A stretch of 64,000 nucleotides of DNA, taken from positions 372,001 to 436,000 of the forward strand of contig NZ_JARXHX010000001.1 of the NCBI RefSeq assembly GCF_031127835.1, written 5' to 3'. The stretch is from Pelagicoccus sp. SDUM812002. Lineage in GTDB: Bacteria; Verrucomicrobiota; Verrucomicrobiia; Opitutales; Opitutaceae. Under the pieces are notes generated by a model. It saw nothing but the letters and a program-made list of their open reading frames with translations, ran no database searches and was not told the DNA's origin. This document shows positions 29,174 through 37,143 of this stretch, piece by piece. Position numbers and translations under genes: made by a program. Numbering within the stretch: position 1 is the first letter of the stretch; every line of letters begins with the position of its first letter.

Positions 29174-30259
29174 TCATAAGCACTCTAGTTTTGGCGCTTC
29201 ACTTCGCTTTTTTCTATCCAAGCTTGCTCCATTGCCTTGATAGGCAGCGTCAAACACAAGGTCCTCAACCTCCGATACCGGAAGGCTAAGCTGCTTGGCG
29301 ATATCTGCCGTCGTTACACCTTCACCCCAAAGCATGGTCAGCACCTTTCCCCACACCATAGACCGTTCACGTGGCATACCCTTTGGCTCTCCTCTGCGGT
29401 AACCCATACGGGCTAAAGCAATGCTAAAGTCGCGATATCGCCAATCGCTCAGAATGCCAATTTTGTGCAGCGTGTAGTTTAGAGCCATGGCTGAAACCTT
29501 CCACCGCTTTTTGTGCATTAGGATGGAGTGCACGCTAAACACCTCGTTTGCGCAGCATGCGATAACGTCAGCCCTAGGCATTAGAAAAGCAGAGGAAAAT
29601 TGGTCCGCTTGGTCCTCAGCCTCCCTGCCAGTTATTGCCCCATCTTGGTGGAGCACAAGGTGGGCTAGCTCATGGGCCGCGTCAAAGCGACTGCTCTCAG
29701 CGCTTTTGAACGTGTTTAGAAACACAAAGGGTTTACCGCACTGCCACAAGGAGTACGCGTTAACGGTTTTGGTGTTTTGAACAAGCGAGAAGACGCGTAC
29801 ACCTTTGGACTCAAGCAGCTCTACCATGTTGGTAATTGGCACTTCGCCAAGTCCCCAAATTTCACGCAAATGCCGGGCTGCCTGTTCAGGCTCAACGCCG
29901 CCAAGGTCAGGCACGTTTACAACCGGGAGGGAAAAGCGTGCCTCAACCCATTCGTTGAGCAAGAAGCCAATAGAACCAGCGGCCAACGCGGCGTCGCGCA
30001 CTTTGGCCGTCATGCCCTTTTGACTGCGAAAGCTTACGTCCCGCTTCTCAGGTTCAGTTGAATCAGAGCCATAGAAAAACTCCGCTGGAAATTCCAAAGC
30101 AGCAGCGAGGGCCTGCACGTTTTCACGTGTAGGTACATGTGTGCCCTTTTCCCATCGTGAAATGGTTAGGGGTGCTCCGTCTATCTCCTCCGCTAACCGC
30201 TTCTGATTCAGCTGACGCCGTTTGCGGGCGAGGCTGAGTCGAAGTGGGTTAAAGTTCAT
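29174..30259 (-). CDS. XRE-HTH / ImmA-IrrE metallopeptidase
   Basis: 361 residues. An N-terminal XRE helix-turn-helix (RLAEEIDGAPLTISRWEKG, about residues 21-39) is joined to a COG2856 zinc-peptidase with HELAH (about residue 194) and a downstream acidic helix (EAEDQADQFSSAFLMP). The C-terminus carries another HTH-like segment (TTADIAKQLSLPVSEVEDL). Such proteins act as sensor-repressor proteases or toxin-antitoxin components. Its start overlaps the upstream gene's stop by 4 bases, so the pair is one operon. Confidence 0.88.
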   Translation of the reverse strand: MNFNPLRLSLARKRRQLNQKRLAEEIDGAPLTISRWEKGTHVPTRENVQALAAALEFPAEFFYGSDSTEPEKRDVSFRSQKGMTAKVRDAALAAGSIGFLLNEWVEARFSLPVVNVPDLGGVEPEQAARHLREIWGLGEVPITNMVELLESKGVRVFSLVQNTKTVNAYSLWQCGKPFVFLNTFKSAESSRFDAAHELAHLVLHQDGAITGREAEDQADQFSSAFLMPRADVIACCANEVFSVHSILMHKKRWKVSAMALNYTLHKIGILSDWRYRDFSIALARMGYRRGEPKGMPRERSMVWGKVLTMLWGEGVTTADIAKQLSLPVSEVEDLVFDAAYQGNGASLDRKKRSEAPKLECL

Positions 30260-30966
30260 TCAGTGCCAGTCTTACGGACGACAGATATGTCGTATTCTTG
30301 TACAGGGGTACTTGTTGGTGCAACGGGCTTGCGCCCGGTTTTGGTGCCGTTGAAATCATCATTTTCGCCTGAGAGTATAATTCGCTCACGGAACTCAACA
30401 AAATACCCGTTTGCCATAACAGTTGGGCATGAGAGTTCAGCTCGCATTGTTTCCTTGCCGCCGTATACGCAAAGGTACCACGTTACAAATTCGCTGCCCG
30501 CTGAGGCTTGGTTTTCAAAGCCAAGTTGGCTGAAAAAATTTTGCTGGTTGCAGTTAACGTTGCTTTGAGTGCCCGTACCCTTTTTGGAGGAGTTTTGCGG
30601 GATGCTGTTGGGCAAACCTGTGCTCGCGTCAGTGTTGCAAACGATGAGCCTAATGCCTAGCTGCTTATTGGCCACAGACTCAACTTGTGCCGTTCTATCC
30701 CTTTTCCAGCCTTGCATGGTAAGGATCTCGCGTGCCCTTCGGGTACCGTCCATCCAGGATCTTAAGCCGCCTGCACCCGCAACGTCGTTTTTGGTGGTGT
30801 CACGCTTTGCCCCAACCATTGCCATTGCAATGTCAATGAGGTCCTTCTCAGACAACCCAAGCTCGTTGAGTCGATTGTTAGCTTCTTCAGGGTTGTCTAT
30901 GATAAGTGCTTCCATTTGTGAGATGTTGATAAATTTGACCTCAATTGAGGTGACAAAAATCAACAA
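30256..30966 (-). CDS. Conserved partner protein of the XRE-ImmA protease, 236 aa
   Basis: First gene of the two-gene operon. The sequence has the recurring features of a family that co-occurs with XRE-ImmA genes: a helical N-terminus, RSWMDGTRRAREILTMQGWKRDR, IVCNTDASTGLPNSIPQNSSKKG and a beta-rich end with AELSCPTVMANGYFVEFRERI. Translation could instead begin at the ATG at about 30915 (MEALIIDNPEEA). Biochemical role unknown. It is the probable target or effector regulated by the protease. Confidence 0.7.
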   Translation of the reverse strand: MLIFVTSIEVKFINISQMEALIIDNPEEANNRLNELGLSEKDLIDIAMAMVGAKRDTTKNDVAGAGGLRSWMDGTRRAREILTMQGWKRDRTAQVESVANKQLGIRLIVCNTDASTGLPNSIPQNSSKKGTGTQSNVNCNQQNFFSQLGFENQASAGSEFVTWYLCVYGGKETMRAELSCPTVMANGYFVEFRERIILSGENDDFNGTKTGRKPVAPTSTPVQEYDISVVRKTGTE

Positions 30967-31302
30967 GTCAACGTCACAATGGACTTTTTTTACTTCCTAC
31001 GATCAGTACTCTGAGGATTCCAATAATCCTGCCGTCACCCGTTTCGACTCCCCGCGCATTGGGTCAGCTCATAGTTTATTGCGATTGGCCTCTCTGCAAT
31101 CCACCTCTACCCCCCCTCGAAAAGGACGGAGTCAGAACGTGTGTACGTTTAAGAGGTAATTGCCCAAATAATGGATACGTAGATCGAAGAAGGAGTCCAA
31201 CGTCGAAAGTCAAATCCCTCTGATATCGCTCACCAACATTCGACTCCCCCTCACTCTCCCGCTGACCGAGGCTAGACTAATCACACTGGGTAAAGTCTCC
31301 TC

Positions 31303-31893
31303 AACACCAAGCCAGCCCTTCACGCACCGCAAGGGTGTCCCCAATCTGCGGCTCATGCTTCGCCTGTAAATTGGGCGATCCCCCTCCCCTGCGTCTTGTG
31401 TCCCCCGTCCTCGCCGAAGGGCAGTTTTTCAAGCGAGCGAGCAGAGTCTTGCTCTTATTTGAAGCCTGGGCCCAAAAAACGAATACAAAGCGATAGAGGA
31501 TTCTATAGTTGAAAAACCTAAGTTCGAAGTTGAGCCTCACTGCGGCAAGCTGCCATCACCGAGTGCCGCCGTTGAAACGGGCTTCCCAAACGCGAAGCGT
31601 ATGAATGACCGAATCGAGTTTCGGTGGTTGGCCAAAGAACATTTCCGTCATGGATTTCAAATCCGCATCCAATTCCTTGATACGCTCTTTTTTCGGCAGT
31701 AATCTCAGGGTCCCACGCACCGCAGTCTCATAGCTCGCCCAAGCGCTTCGACAAAAGGCTTTCTTATGTTCTACCACCGTTGCGAGCAAGGCTTCGTCCG
31801 CAGCGGCTTCCTCGCCGATGCCGCTCTCGATCATCGAAGCGAAATCGCAGTAGTGACGCGAGTAGCGGGCAGGTAGTTTCTTATCGCCAGCTA
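31303..31893. repeat. AbiE-associated repeat, copy 1
   Basis: About 590 bases closely similar to 34667-35245 and 41104-41600. It consists of 250 bases of shared non-coding sequence (CCAGCC start, GTGTCCCCAATCTGC, CTTCGCCGAAGGGC-like segments) and the 3' third of an AbiEii toxin gene. Similarity ends abruptly at about 31893. The 336 bases to its left (30967-31302) hold nothing recognisable. Confidence 0.8.
31556..31893 (-). pseudogene. AbiEii toxin, C-terminal fragment 1
   Basis: Encodes the last 110 residues or so of the AbiEii-type toxin (KLPARYSRHYCDFASMIESGIGEE to the stop) at high identity to the intact toxin at 34904-35935. The nucleotidyltransferase N-terminus and the AbiEi partner are missing, so it cannot be active. 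Confidence 0.8.
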
Positions 31894-32149
31894 GAAGAAC
31901 AGTCGAATGGGGTCAGCCCTTGAATTGCATGGTCGAAGCGGCCAATGGGATCAGTACTTCGATCGTGAAGGGGTCAAACGTCGGAGGTCAATTTTTCACA
32001 AAACCACCTGCCTAAAGCCAACTCTCGAATAGCAAAGCTCCTACTCCGTCAAAAATTTGTATACAATTTCTTGGTACAGAAAAGGAATCCCAACCCTCCC
32101 CCATTCGAACTGCTTCCTTCGGAAGCCTTCAGCGAATCAAAAACAGAAA

Positions 32150-32530
32150 TCAAGCGATTCTAGGATGCAATAGCGGCAACCCCTTCGGAGTCGTTAGGTC
32201 CGCAGCCAAATGCGAAAGGTACGACTTAGCAAAAGCCCTCGCCAGTTTACGCAACTCCGGGTCCCATTCCTCCGAATGCTCGCCGTAGACAAACGCCATA
32301 ACTGCGGCCCCGAAGGCAAGGCTATGAAAAAACCCGCGGTGATTTGGACTCGTCGCCGGCTCTAGTAGATCCGGCAGACTTCCACCTAGGATCCCCAATC
32401 CTATATACAAGATAGCACTACCAATATCGAATTCAGCTTCGGGATCTTCCTTCAGCTTCTCCTGGTGCAAATGAACGCTGTAAGCAAAACCAGTCGCTCC
32501 CCCAATGAATCTGTGAGCTTTACCATTCAT
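32150..32530 (-). CDS. YdjM-like membrane metal-dependent hydrolase family protein
   Basis: 126 residues opening MNGKAHRFIGGATGFAY, with HxxxG near the start, a hydrophobic span (SAILYIGLGILGGSLPDLLEP) followed by NHRGFFHSLAF, and KSYLSHLAADL near the end. This is the His/Asp pattern of the PF04307 family. Shorter than E. coli YdjM (196 aa). Role unknown; it is 18 bases downstream of the small Cys-rich protein gene. Confidence 0.72.
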   Translation of the reverse strand: MNGKAHRFIGGATGFAYSVHLHQEKLKEDPEAEFDIGSAILYIGLGILGGSLPDLLEPATSPNHRGFFHSLAFGAAVMAFVYGEHSEEWDPELRKLARAFAKSYLSHLAADLTTPKGLPLLHPRIA

Positions 32531-32548
32531 AACTCTGCTTTCTGAAGC

Positions 32549-32755
32549 TTACCGTGTGTGGCACGATGGCGAGCAAGTCGCACAACCATCAACATCTCGG
32601 TAGACGCCCTTCGCTACCCGAACCGCTTCTTGGCAGGTCGAGAAAACCCCGAGATAGGTTTTGCTATGCATCATTCGGAAATAGGGGCATTGGTCATGGT
32701 GTACTTCATGTTCCCCAGTTGGTTGAGCGTTGTCATTTACGTAGTAATTTTTCAT
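32549..32755 (-). CDS. Small conserved Cys-rich protein, 68 aa
   Basis: Starts MKNYYVNDNAQPTGEHEVH and ends DVDGCATCSPSCHTR. The three C-terminal cysteines plus one in the middle (HDQCPYF) suggest metal or disulfide binding. The pattern is of a widespread small hypothetical family. Start at ATG 32755 is chosen over an upstream frame extension because of this conserved N-terminus. Probably an operon with the YdjM-like gene. Confidence 0.7.
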   Translation of the reverse strand: MKNYYVNDNAQPTGEHEVHHDQCPYFRMMHSKTYLGVFSTCQEAVRVAKGVYRDVDGCATCSPSCHTR

Positions 32756-32783
32756 TATTTCACTTTCTAGTTTGTAGCTCCAA

Positions 32784-32900
32784 ATGCGCATCGTTGCGCT
32801 TGACCTCAAACCCGAAGAAACCACGATCACGACTCTCACATCAGATCTAGGCTTCGAATTCGAAGCGGTCCTTGCAGGAGCGATTCGAACAAGAACCTAA
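32784..32900 (+). CDS. Possible 38-aa protein or gene fragment
   Basis: ATG 32784 to TAA 32900 encodes an acidic peptide (MRIVALDLKPEETTITTLTS). It is followed 8 bases later by a good hairpin terminator, which supports it as a transcribed unit. No family recognised; it may be the remains of a longer gene. Confidence 0.3.
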   Translation: MRIVALDLKPEETTITTLTSDLGFEFEAVLAGAIRTRT

Positions 32901-32907
32901 CCGCTAA

Positions 32908-32930
32908 GCCTCGGCATTCGCCGGGGCTTT
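32908..32930 (+). terminator. Hairpin terminator
   Basis: An 8-bp stem GCCTCGGC / GCCGGGGC (one T-G pair) with loop ATTC, followed by TTTCG. It separates the left genes from the XRE-ImmA-PIN operon. Confidence 0.6.
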
Positions 32931-32968
32931 CGCGTAGCTGGGCATATGCTCAGCTTTCATAGCTATAG

Positions 32969-33005
32969 GTTGACAAAACAGATTTTCAACACTTATTTTG
33001 TCAAC
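32969..33005 (+). promoter_or_regulatory. Perfect palindromic operator abutting the start codon of the XRE-ImmA gene
   Basis: Arms GTTGACAAAA (32969-32978) and TTTTGTCAAC (32996-33005) are perfect 10-bp complements separated by 17 bases. The ATG is the next base. The left arm overlaps a TTGACA -35-like box. Binding by the encoded XRE domain would block transcription, which is the expected autoregulation of a toxin-antitoxin or SOS-like switch. Confidence 0.75.
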
Positions 33006-34094
33006 ATGATCCAACTTGCCCCCAAAGCGATCTTTGCCGAACGCCTCAAGCAGGCCCGCGCCATGTCCGGCCTCTCCCTGCGCAAGCTGGAGCAGGCCAT
33101 CGGTGGCGTCGTTTCGTACAACGCCCTCAGCAAGTACGAGAAGGGAGAAATGATGCCCAACAGTGACGTGCTTATGGCAGTGTCGGAAGCAACCGGGCAG
33201 AGCTATGGCTTCTTCTTTCGCCCCAAACATTCTGAAATCGTGGACATCAAGTTTCGGCGTTTGATCTCCAAGTCAGGCAAGAAGGAATCCGACACTATCC
33301 AACAGCAAGCTACCGACTTCTTCGAACGCTACTTCGAGATTCTCTCCATTCTCGGCATCAACGACGAATTCAAGAATCCTCTCGAAGAGGGAGGGATTCG
33401 AACCCCCGATGACGCCGAGAATGCGGCGGTATCGCTTCGAGAAAAATGGAGACTCGGACTCAATGCTATTCCCAACGTTCACCAGATGCTCGAAGAGAAC
33501 AACGTGAAGGTATACGAAGCGGACGCCCCTCTCACTCACGACGGCTTCTCTGGTTGGATCGACCAACATCCGATTGCCGGAGTCGCTCGGCACCTCAACG
33601 ATCAGTGCCTAACCCGAAAGCGACACACCCTCCTGCATGAGCTTGCACATGTCCTTTTCAAGGGGCGTTTAACTGATGGGGTCGATGAAAAATTGGAGGA
33701 GAAACTCGCCCCTCGATTCGCTGGAGCATTGATGCTTCCCGCAGAAGCCTTCCGCATGGAGCTCGGGAAAAGTCGCACTTCCCTTTCGCTAACCGAACTA
33801 ATCGATGTGAAAATAAAATACGGGATATCTATCGCCTCGATCATGGTACGAGCCCGACAGCTCGAATGCATCAACGAATCCATGTACAACCGTTTCTGGA
33901 AAACCTACAAGGAAGAGCGTTGGAAAGAGAAGGAACCAGGTGACGACGCCTACCACGGAGACGAAACCTCCACCCGATTCAAGCAGCTAGTGTATCGAGC
34001 GCTTGCAGAGGGAGAGATCACTCGCTCCAAAGCAGCCGAGCTTCTTGCAGTATCCGTTGATCAAATACGAAGGGAGTACGCCGTCTTCCAATGA
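33006..34094 (+). CDS. XRE-HTH / ImmA-IrrE metallopeptidase paired with a PIN protein
   Basis: 362 residues. XRE HTH at about residues 10-65 (LRKLEQAIGGVVSYNALSKYEKGEMMP) and a COG2856 peptidase with HELAH at about 216. An HTH-like tail (ITRSKAAELLAVSVDQIRREY) closes the protein. Start ATG 33006 is preferred over the earlier frame opening at 32946 because that would run through the operator. It overlaps the PIN gene by 4 bases. By analogy with XRE-COG2856/PIN pairs it is the antitoxin or regulator side. Residues 126-135 (EGGIRTPDDA) are encoded by a tRNA T-arm-like sequence, noted separately. Confidence 0.87.
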   Translation: MIQLAPKAIFAERLKQARAMSGLSLRKLEQAIGGVVSYNALSKYEKGEMMPNSDVLMAVSEATGQSYGFFFRPKHSEIVDIKFRRLISKSGKKESDTIQQQATDFFERYFEILSILGINDEFKNPLEEGGIRTPDDAENAAVSLREKWRLGLNAIPNVHQMLEENNVKVYEADAPLTHDGFSGWIDQHPIAGVARHLNDQCLTRKRHTLLHELAHVLFKGRLTDGVDEKLEEKLAPRFAGALMLPAEAFRMELGKSRTSLSLTELIDVKIKYGISIASIMVRARQLECINESMYNRFWKTYKEERWKEKEPGDDAYHGDETSTRFKQLVYRALAEGEITRSKAAELLAVSVDQIRREYAVFQ

Positions 34095-34594
34095 AGGTCG
34101 CGGTCAAGGACGCCAATGTTTTAATCGACTTGGAGATCGCAGGCCTCCTTGACCTGTGGTTCCAACTAGGGCACCCGACTACAACTACGGACTTAGTAGT
34201 CGGTCAACTCAAGGTCGGCGCTCACAAAGAAACACTAAGCCACGTTTCCAACGGAAACATTGCAGTCCACAAGTGCTCAGGAGAATTCCTAGTACGAGCA
34301 TTTGAATTGATGACAAAAATCGGATCCGGTCCAGACATCACCAACTGTAGCGTTCTGCTTTTGGCAATCGAAACGGATGCGATGCTTCTCAGCGGCGACA
34401 AACCGTTACGCAAAGGGGCTACGAAACACCAAGTTGAAGTCCACGGGACCCTGTGGATTCTCGATCAACTGATTGCGGCGAAACTGCTCAGCAAGCCGAC
34501 TGCCGCCGCAAAACTAGAGCACTTGATCGAACAGGATAGCTTCTACCCAAGAAACGAGTGCCAGAACAGATTGAATAGGTGGAAGGCGAAATGA
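34091..34594 (+). CDS. PIN-domain protein, probable toxin RNase
   Basis: 167 residues with the PIN-fold acidic residues: D in VKDANVLIDLE (about 7), D/E in TTDLVVGQL, D in GPDITNCSVLLLA and D in LLSGDKPLRK (about 104). PIN nucleases cut RNA in VapC-type toxins. Translationally coupled (ATGA overlap) to the XRE-ImmA protein. The last gene of the operon. Confidence 0.82.
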   Translation: MKVAVKDANVLIDLEIAGLLDLWFQLGHPTTTTDLVVGQLKVGAHKETLSHVSNGNIAVHKCSGEFLVRAFELMTKIGSGPDITNCSVLLLAIETDAMLLSGDKPLRKGATKHQVEVHGTLWILDQLIAAKLLSKPTAAAKLEHLIEQDSFYPRNECQNRLNRWKAK

Positions 34595-34666
34595 CATCTA
34601 ATGCCCCATTAAGTGGGACGATTAGACAAGCAAACAACGATCCCTTCTACCTGAACTAAGGAGCCA

Positions 34667-35245
34667 GCCCCTCACGCCCCGCAAGAGTGTCCCCAATCTG
34701 CAGCTCATGCTTCGCCTGTAGATCGGGCGATCCCCCTCCCTGCGTCTTGTGTCCCCGTTCTCGCCGAAGGGCCGGTTTTCAAACGAGCAGAGCTTTGCTC
34801 CTACCTGAAACCAGTGCCCAAAAAATAATTACAAAGTGATAGATGATTCAAAAACTGGAAAAGATCTAAGGTCGAACTTTAGCCAGGCTGCAGCAAGTTG
34901 CCATCACTGAGAGTCGCCGTTAAAACGGGATTCCCACACGCGAAGCGTATGAATGACCCAATCGAGTTTCGGTGGTTGGCCAAAGAACATTTCCGTCATG
35001 GATTTCAAGTCCGCATCCAGTTCCTTGATACACTCTTCTTTCGGCAGCAATCTTAAGGTCCCACGCACCGCAGTCTCGTAGCTCGCCCAAGCGCTTCGGT
35101 AAAAAGCATTCTTATGCTCTACCACCGTTGCGAGCAAGGCTTCATCTGCGGCGGCTTCCTCGCCGATGCCGCTCTCGATCATCGAAGCGAGATCGCAGTA
35201 GTGACGCGAGTAGCGCGCCGGGAGTTTCTTAACGCCCGCTAGATG
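34667..35245. repeat. AbiE-associated repeat, copy 2 (part of the intact locus)
   Basis: Shares non-coding sequence (34667-34903) and the toxin 3' end with copies at 31303-31893 and 41104-41600. Here the sequence continues into complete abiEii and abiEi genes, so this copy represents the full module. Confidence 0.8.
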
Positions 35246-35935
35246 CGCCATCTGGTGCAGGATCGTCGCCTTCTCCCAGAAAGTCCGCTTGGCATCAAGG
35301 ACCTTGATATTCACGGAAGGCTCATCCAGCGCTTCGGGAAGTGCCTCCGCCAGATAGGGAGTCAATTCATGTTCCGCAGCTGGCCAGTGATCCGCACGAG
35401 CGCCAAACTCAATCTTAACCGAGGGCTTTAGGTAAGCGGCTGGCGCCTGGGTGATCGACGTCCGCGGATAGACGAACGCCAGGCTTTGTCCTTCAGGGTC
35501 GGTTTCGTCTTTTTCTAAACTCCAACCTTCAGAACCAAGGTGCGTTTCAATCTGTCGAGTCAACTCCTCGCGGGCTTTGCCGTTTACCAGCTCTCGGGCT
35601 GCATCGGCGAGCGCATCGATTTGCTTTGTACGCTTCTTGTTGCTCATGCTAGGAATCGCAGGATCCGAGTCGCCACTGAAACCAAGGCTCTCTCGCTGGA
35701 TAGATAGATCTATGTCTTCCGAAAAGCGGTTTATCGCCTTGTGAACTTTCGACAATGAAGTGCCACCCTTGAAGAGCAGTCTGCCTTTCAGCGTATCCAG
35801 TTCGAAAAGACGCTTCAAGGTCCAGCAGACCCAAAAATCCTTTTCGATGATGTGAGCCTGCAGCCCCTTTTTGACAGCTGCTTCCCGAAAGAAAATCTCA
35901 CGCTCCACAACGTCCTGCTTTGCAAAGGTATCCAT
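34904..35935 (-). CDS. abiEii: AbiEii-type nucleotidyltransferase toxin
   Basis: 343 residues. The family signature is clear: FLxEKDFWVCWTLKRLF-like N-terminus (IEKDFWVCWTLKRLFEL, about 31), LLFKGGTSLSKVH (about 55) and FSEDIDLSI (about 73), giving the GG[TS]x9DxD nucleotidyltransferase motif. A C-terminal HYCDLASM helix follows. Type IV toxin of phage-abortive AbiE systems, reported to modify tRNA or other targets with NTPs. It starts 3 bases after the antitoxin stop. Confidence 0.93.
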   Translation of the reverse strand: MDTFAKQDVVEREIFFREAAVKKGLQAHIIEKDFWVCWTLKRLFELDTLKGRLLFKGGTSLSKVHKAINRFSEDIDLSIQRESLGFSGDSDPAIPSMSNKKRTKQIDALADAARELVNGKAREELTRQIETHLGSEGWSLEKDETDPEGQSLAFVYPRTSITQAPAAYLKPSVKIEFGARADHWPAAEHELTPYLAEALPEALDEPSVNIKVLDAKRTFWEKATILHQMAHLAGVKKLPARYSRHYCDLASMIESGIGEEAAADEALLATVVEHKNAFYRSAWASYETAVRGTLRLLPKEECIKELDADLKSMTEMFFGQPPKLDWVIHTLRVWESRFNGDSQ

Positions 35936-35938
35936 TTT

Positions 35939-36547
35939 CTAATTCTCCGCGATCTCCTTAAAGTAATCATGCATCCATGCCGGAGCGTAGACGCGATCCT
36001 TCCAGAGCTGAGCCTTGTCCTGCTCAGACAAGGTCCGTTTCAGCTGCGAAACATGGTTCAGCGTGACCCCGTCTTTCTTCAGGTAACGAAACGCTTGGAT
36101 GACTAGACCTGATGTCTTGCCCGCGGTCTTCATGTTTTTCGGTGTCGTCTGCTTGAGCCGGATTTCCAAGTTTCCGACTTCAATCCGTTTCGAAGCCCCA
36201 TCCGTCAAGTACACATACTTTGCCGGTACTTGCTGCGATAGTCCGAGAAGGTTCACCGCATAGGCGCCAGAAGGCTGCAGGCGGGTCGATTCGCTCTCAC
36301 TTAAGGCCCGGGCAATCATATCCGGCTGAGCGCTCAGAGCCCCCAGTTTCGGATGCGAGGCTGGGTAGTCGTAAAGCCCCCGAGCAAGGTGGCGGATGGT
36401 TCCCGCCTTTTCCAAGAGAGACAGTGCTTCATCAACAGATCGCCGCGAGCCAAGGTCAAGAAATCGGCTTGGAGTAAACACCCAACCCCTATGCTTTGCG
36501 TAAATCCTCTTAACTATCTTATTTCTAACGGATTGTCCCATCACCAA
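35939..36547 (-). CDS. abiEi: AbiEi-type antitoxin/repressor (DUF6088 family)
   Basis: 202 residues. The N-terminal winged helix reads RGWVFTPSRFLDLGSRRSVDEALSLLEKAGTIRHLARGLYDYP, as in DUF6088 antitoxins. The C-terminal part is the antitoxin region. Either MVMGQ (36547) or MGQSV (36541) may be the start. It lies first in the operon and should bind the palindrome 13 bases upstream, repressing abiE. Confidence 0.9.
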   Translation of the reverse strand: MVMGQSVRNKIVKRIYAKHRGWVFTPSRFLDLGSRRSVDEALSLLEKAGTIRHLARGLYDYPASHPKLGALSAQPDMIARALSESESTRLQPSGAYAVNLLGLSQQVPAKYVYLTDGASKRIEVGNLEIRLKQTTPKNMKTAGKTSGLVIQAFRYLKKDGVTLNHVSQLKRTLSEQDKAQLWKDRVYAPAWMHDYFKEIAEN

Positions 36548-36559
36548 CCTTCTATTTTC

Positions 36560-36587
36560 ATGGGAAAAACTACCTCTTTTTTCCCAT
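36560..36587 (-). promoter_or_regulatory. Palindromic operator of the intact abiE operon
   Basis: Perfect 10-bp arms ATGGGAAAAA (36560-36569) and TTTTTCCCAT (36578-36587) with an 8-bp spacer. Same position and spacing relative to abiEi as the operator of the decayed locus at 41767-41800, but with different arm sequence. AbiEi proteins are known to bind inverted repeats at this position. Confidence 0.7.
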
Positions 36588-36714
36588 AAAGCAAGTATCT
36601 AGTCCTAGGCCGGAATTCACTTTCAACAAGTGCCTAATTGGTCACATCTAGCTTGTTCTATTTTAGTTCTCTAGAGTTAATTCGACGGACACAAACATCA
36701 GTGAAAATCTCACT

Positions 36715-37143
36715 TCACTGCCAATCGATACGGTGAGGAGCTTCTGGCCCTTCCCATTTTCCGGTGTGAAGAAACCACTCGTACAGCACTAGCCATTCAG
36801 CAGTCCAAGGCACTATGGTCTCGTGAAGGTTTTTGCCTTCATGCCATTTCAAGTCGCCCGGGTAGTAGAGGCATAAGTTTCCGCTCCGGTACATGTGGAT
36901 TTCAGACCTTGGTTCGATGTAGGGATCAACAATCCGAACCAGAGGAAGCTTACCATAAAAGATTTCAACCGTGTAAGCCGTCGAATCCACCCCTTCGGGG
37001 TCTGGGTCGATCTTTCCAATGCACCTTAGCTCTTTTTGGCCTACATGACAGGCAAAACCTGGAAAATTACGCCTCATCAGGAATGCCTGGAGGCAGTTTC
37101 TTCGGTAGATGTTGGTTTTGGGAAACCTAGTAATCCTCGCCAT
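36715..37143 (-). CDS. CBASS E2-like (Cap2-short type) conjugation protein
   Basis: 142 residues from ATG 37143 (MARITRFPKT), favoured over a frame opening at 37194 that overlaps the CD-NTase further. The C-terminal half has HMYRSGNLCLYYPGDLKW then ETIVPWTAEWLVLYEWFLHTGKWEGPEAPH. The cysteine in LCLYYP is at the E2 active-site position, and the W/H tail is typical of bacterial E2-like proteins in short type II CBASS. These conjugate or prime the CD-NTase. Last gene of the CBASS operon. Confidence 0.75.
   Translation of the reverse strand: MARITRFPKTNIYRRNCLQAFLMRRNFPGFACHVGQKELRCIGKIDPDPEGVDSTAYTVEIFYGKLPLVRIVDPYIEPRSEIHMYRSGNLCLYYPGDLKWHEGKNLHETIVPWTAEWLVLYEWFLHTGKWEGPEAPHRIDWQ

Noticed and set aside
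32870-32895. GATTCGAAC as a tRNA T arm
   Set aside because: Flanking bases do not form a T stem, unlike the site at 33391-33407.
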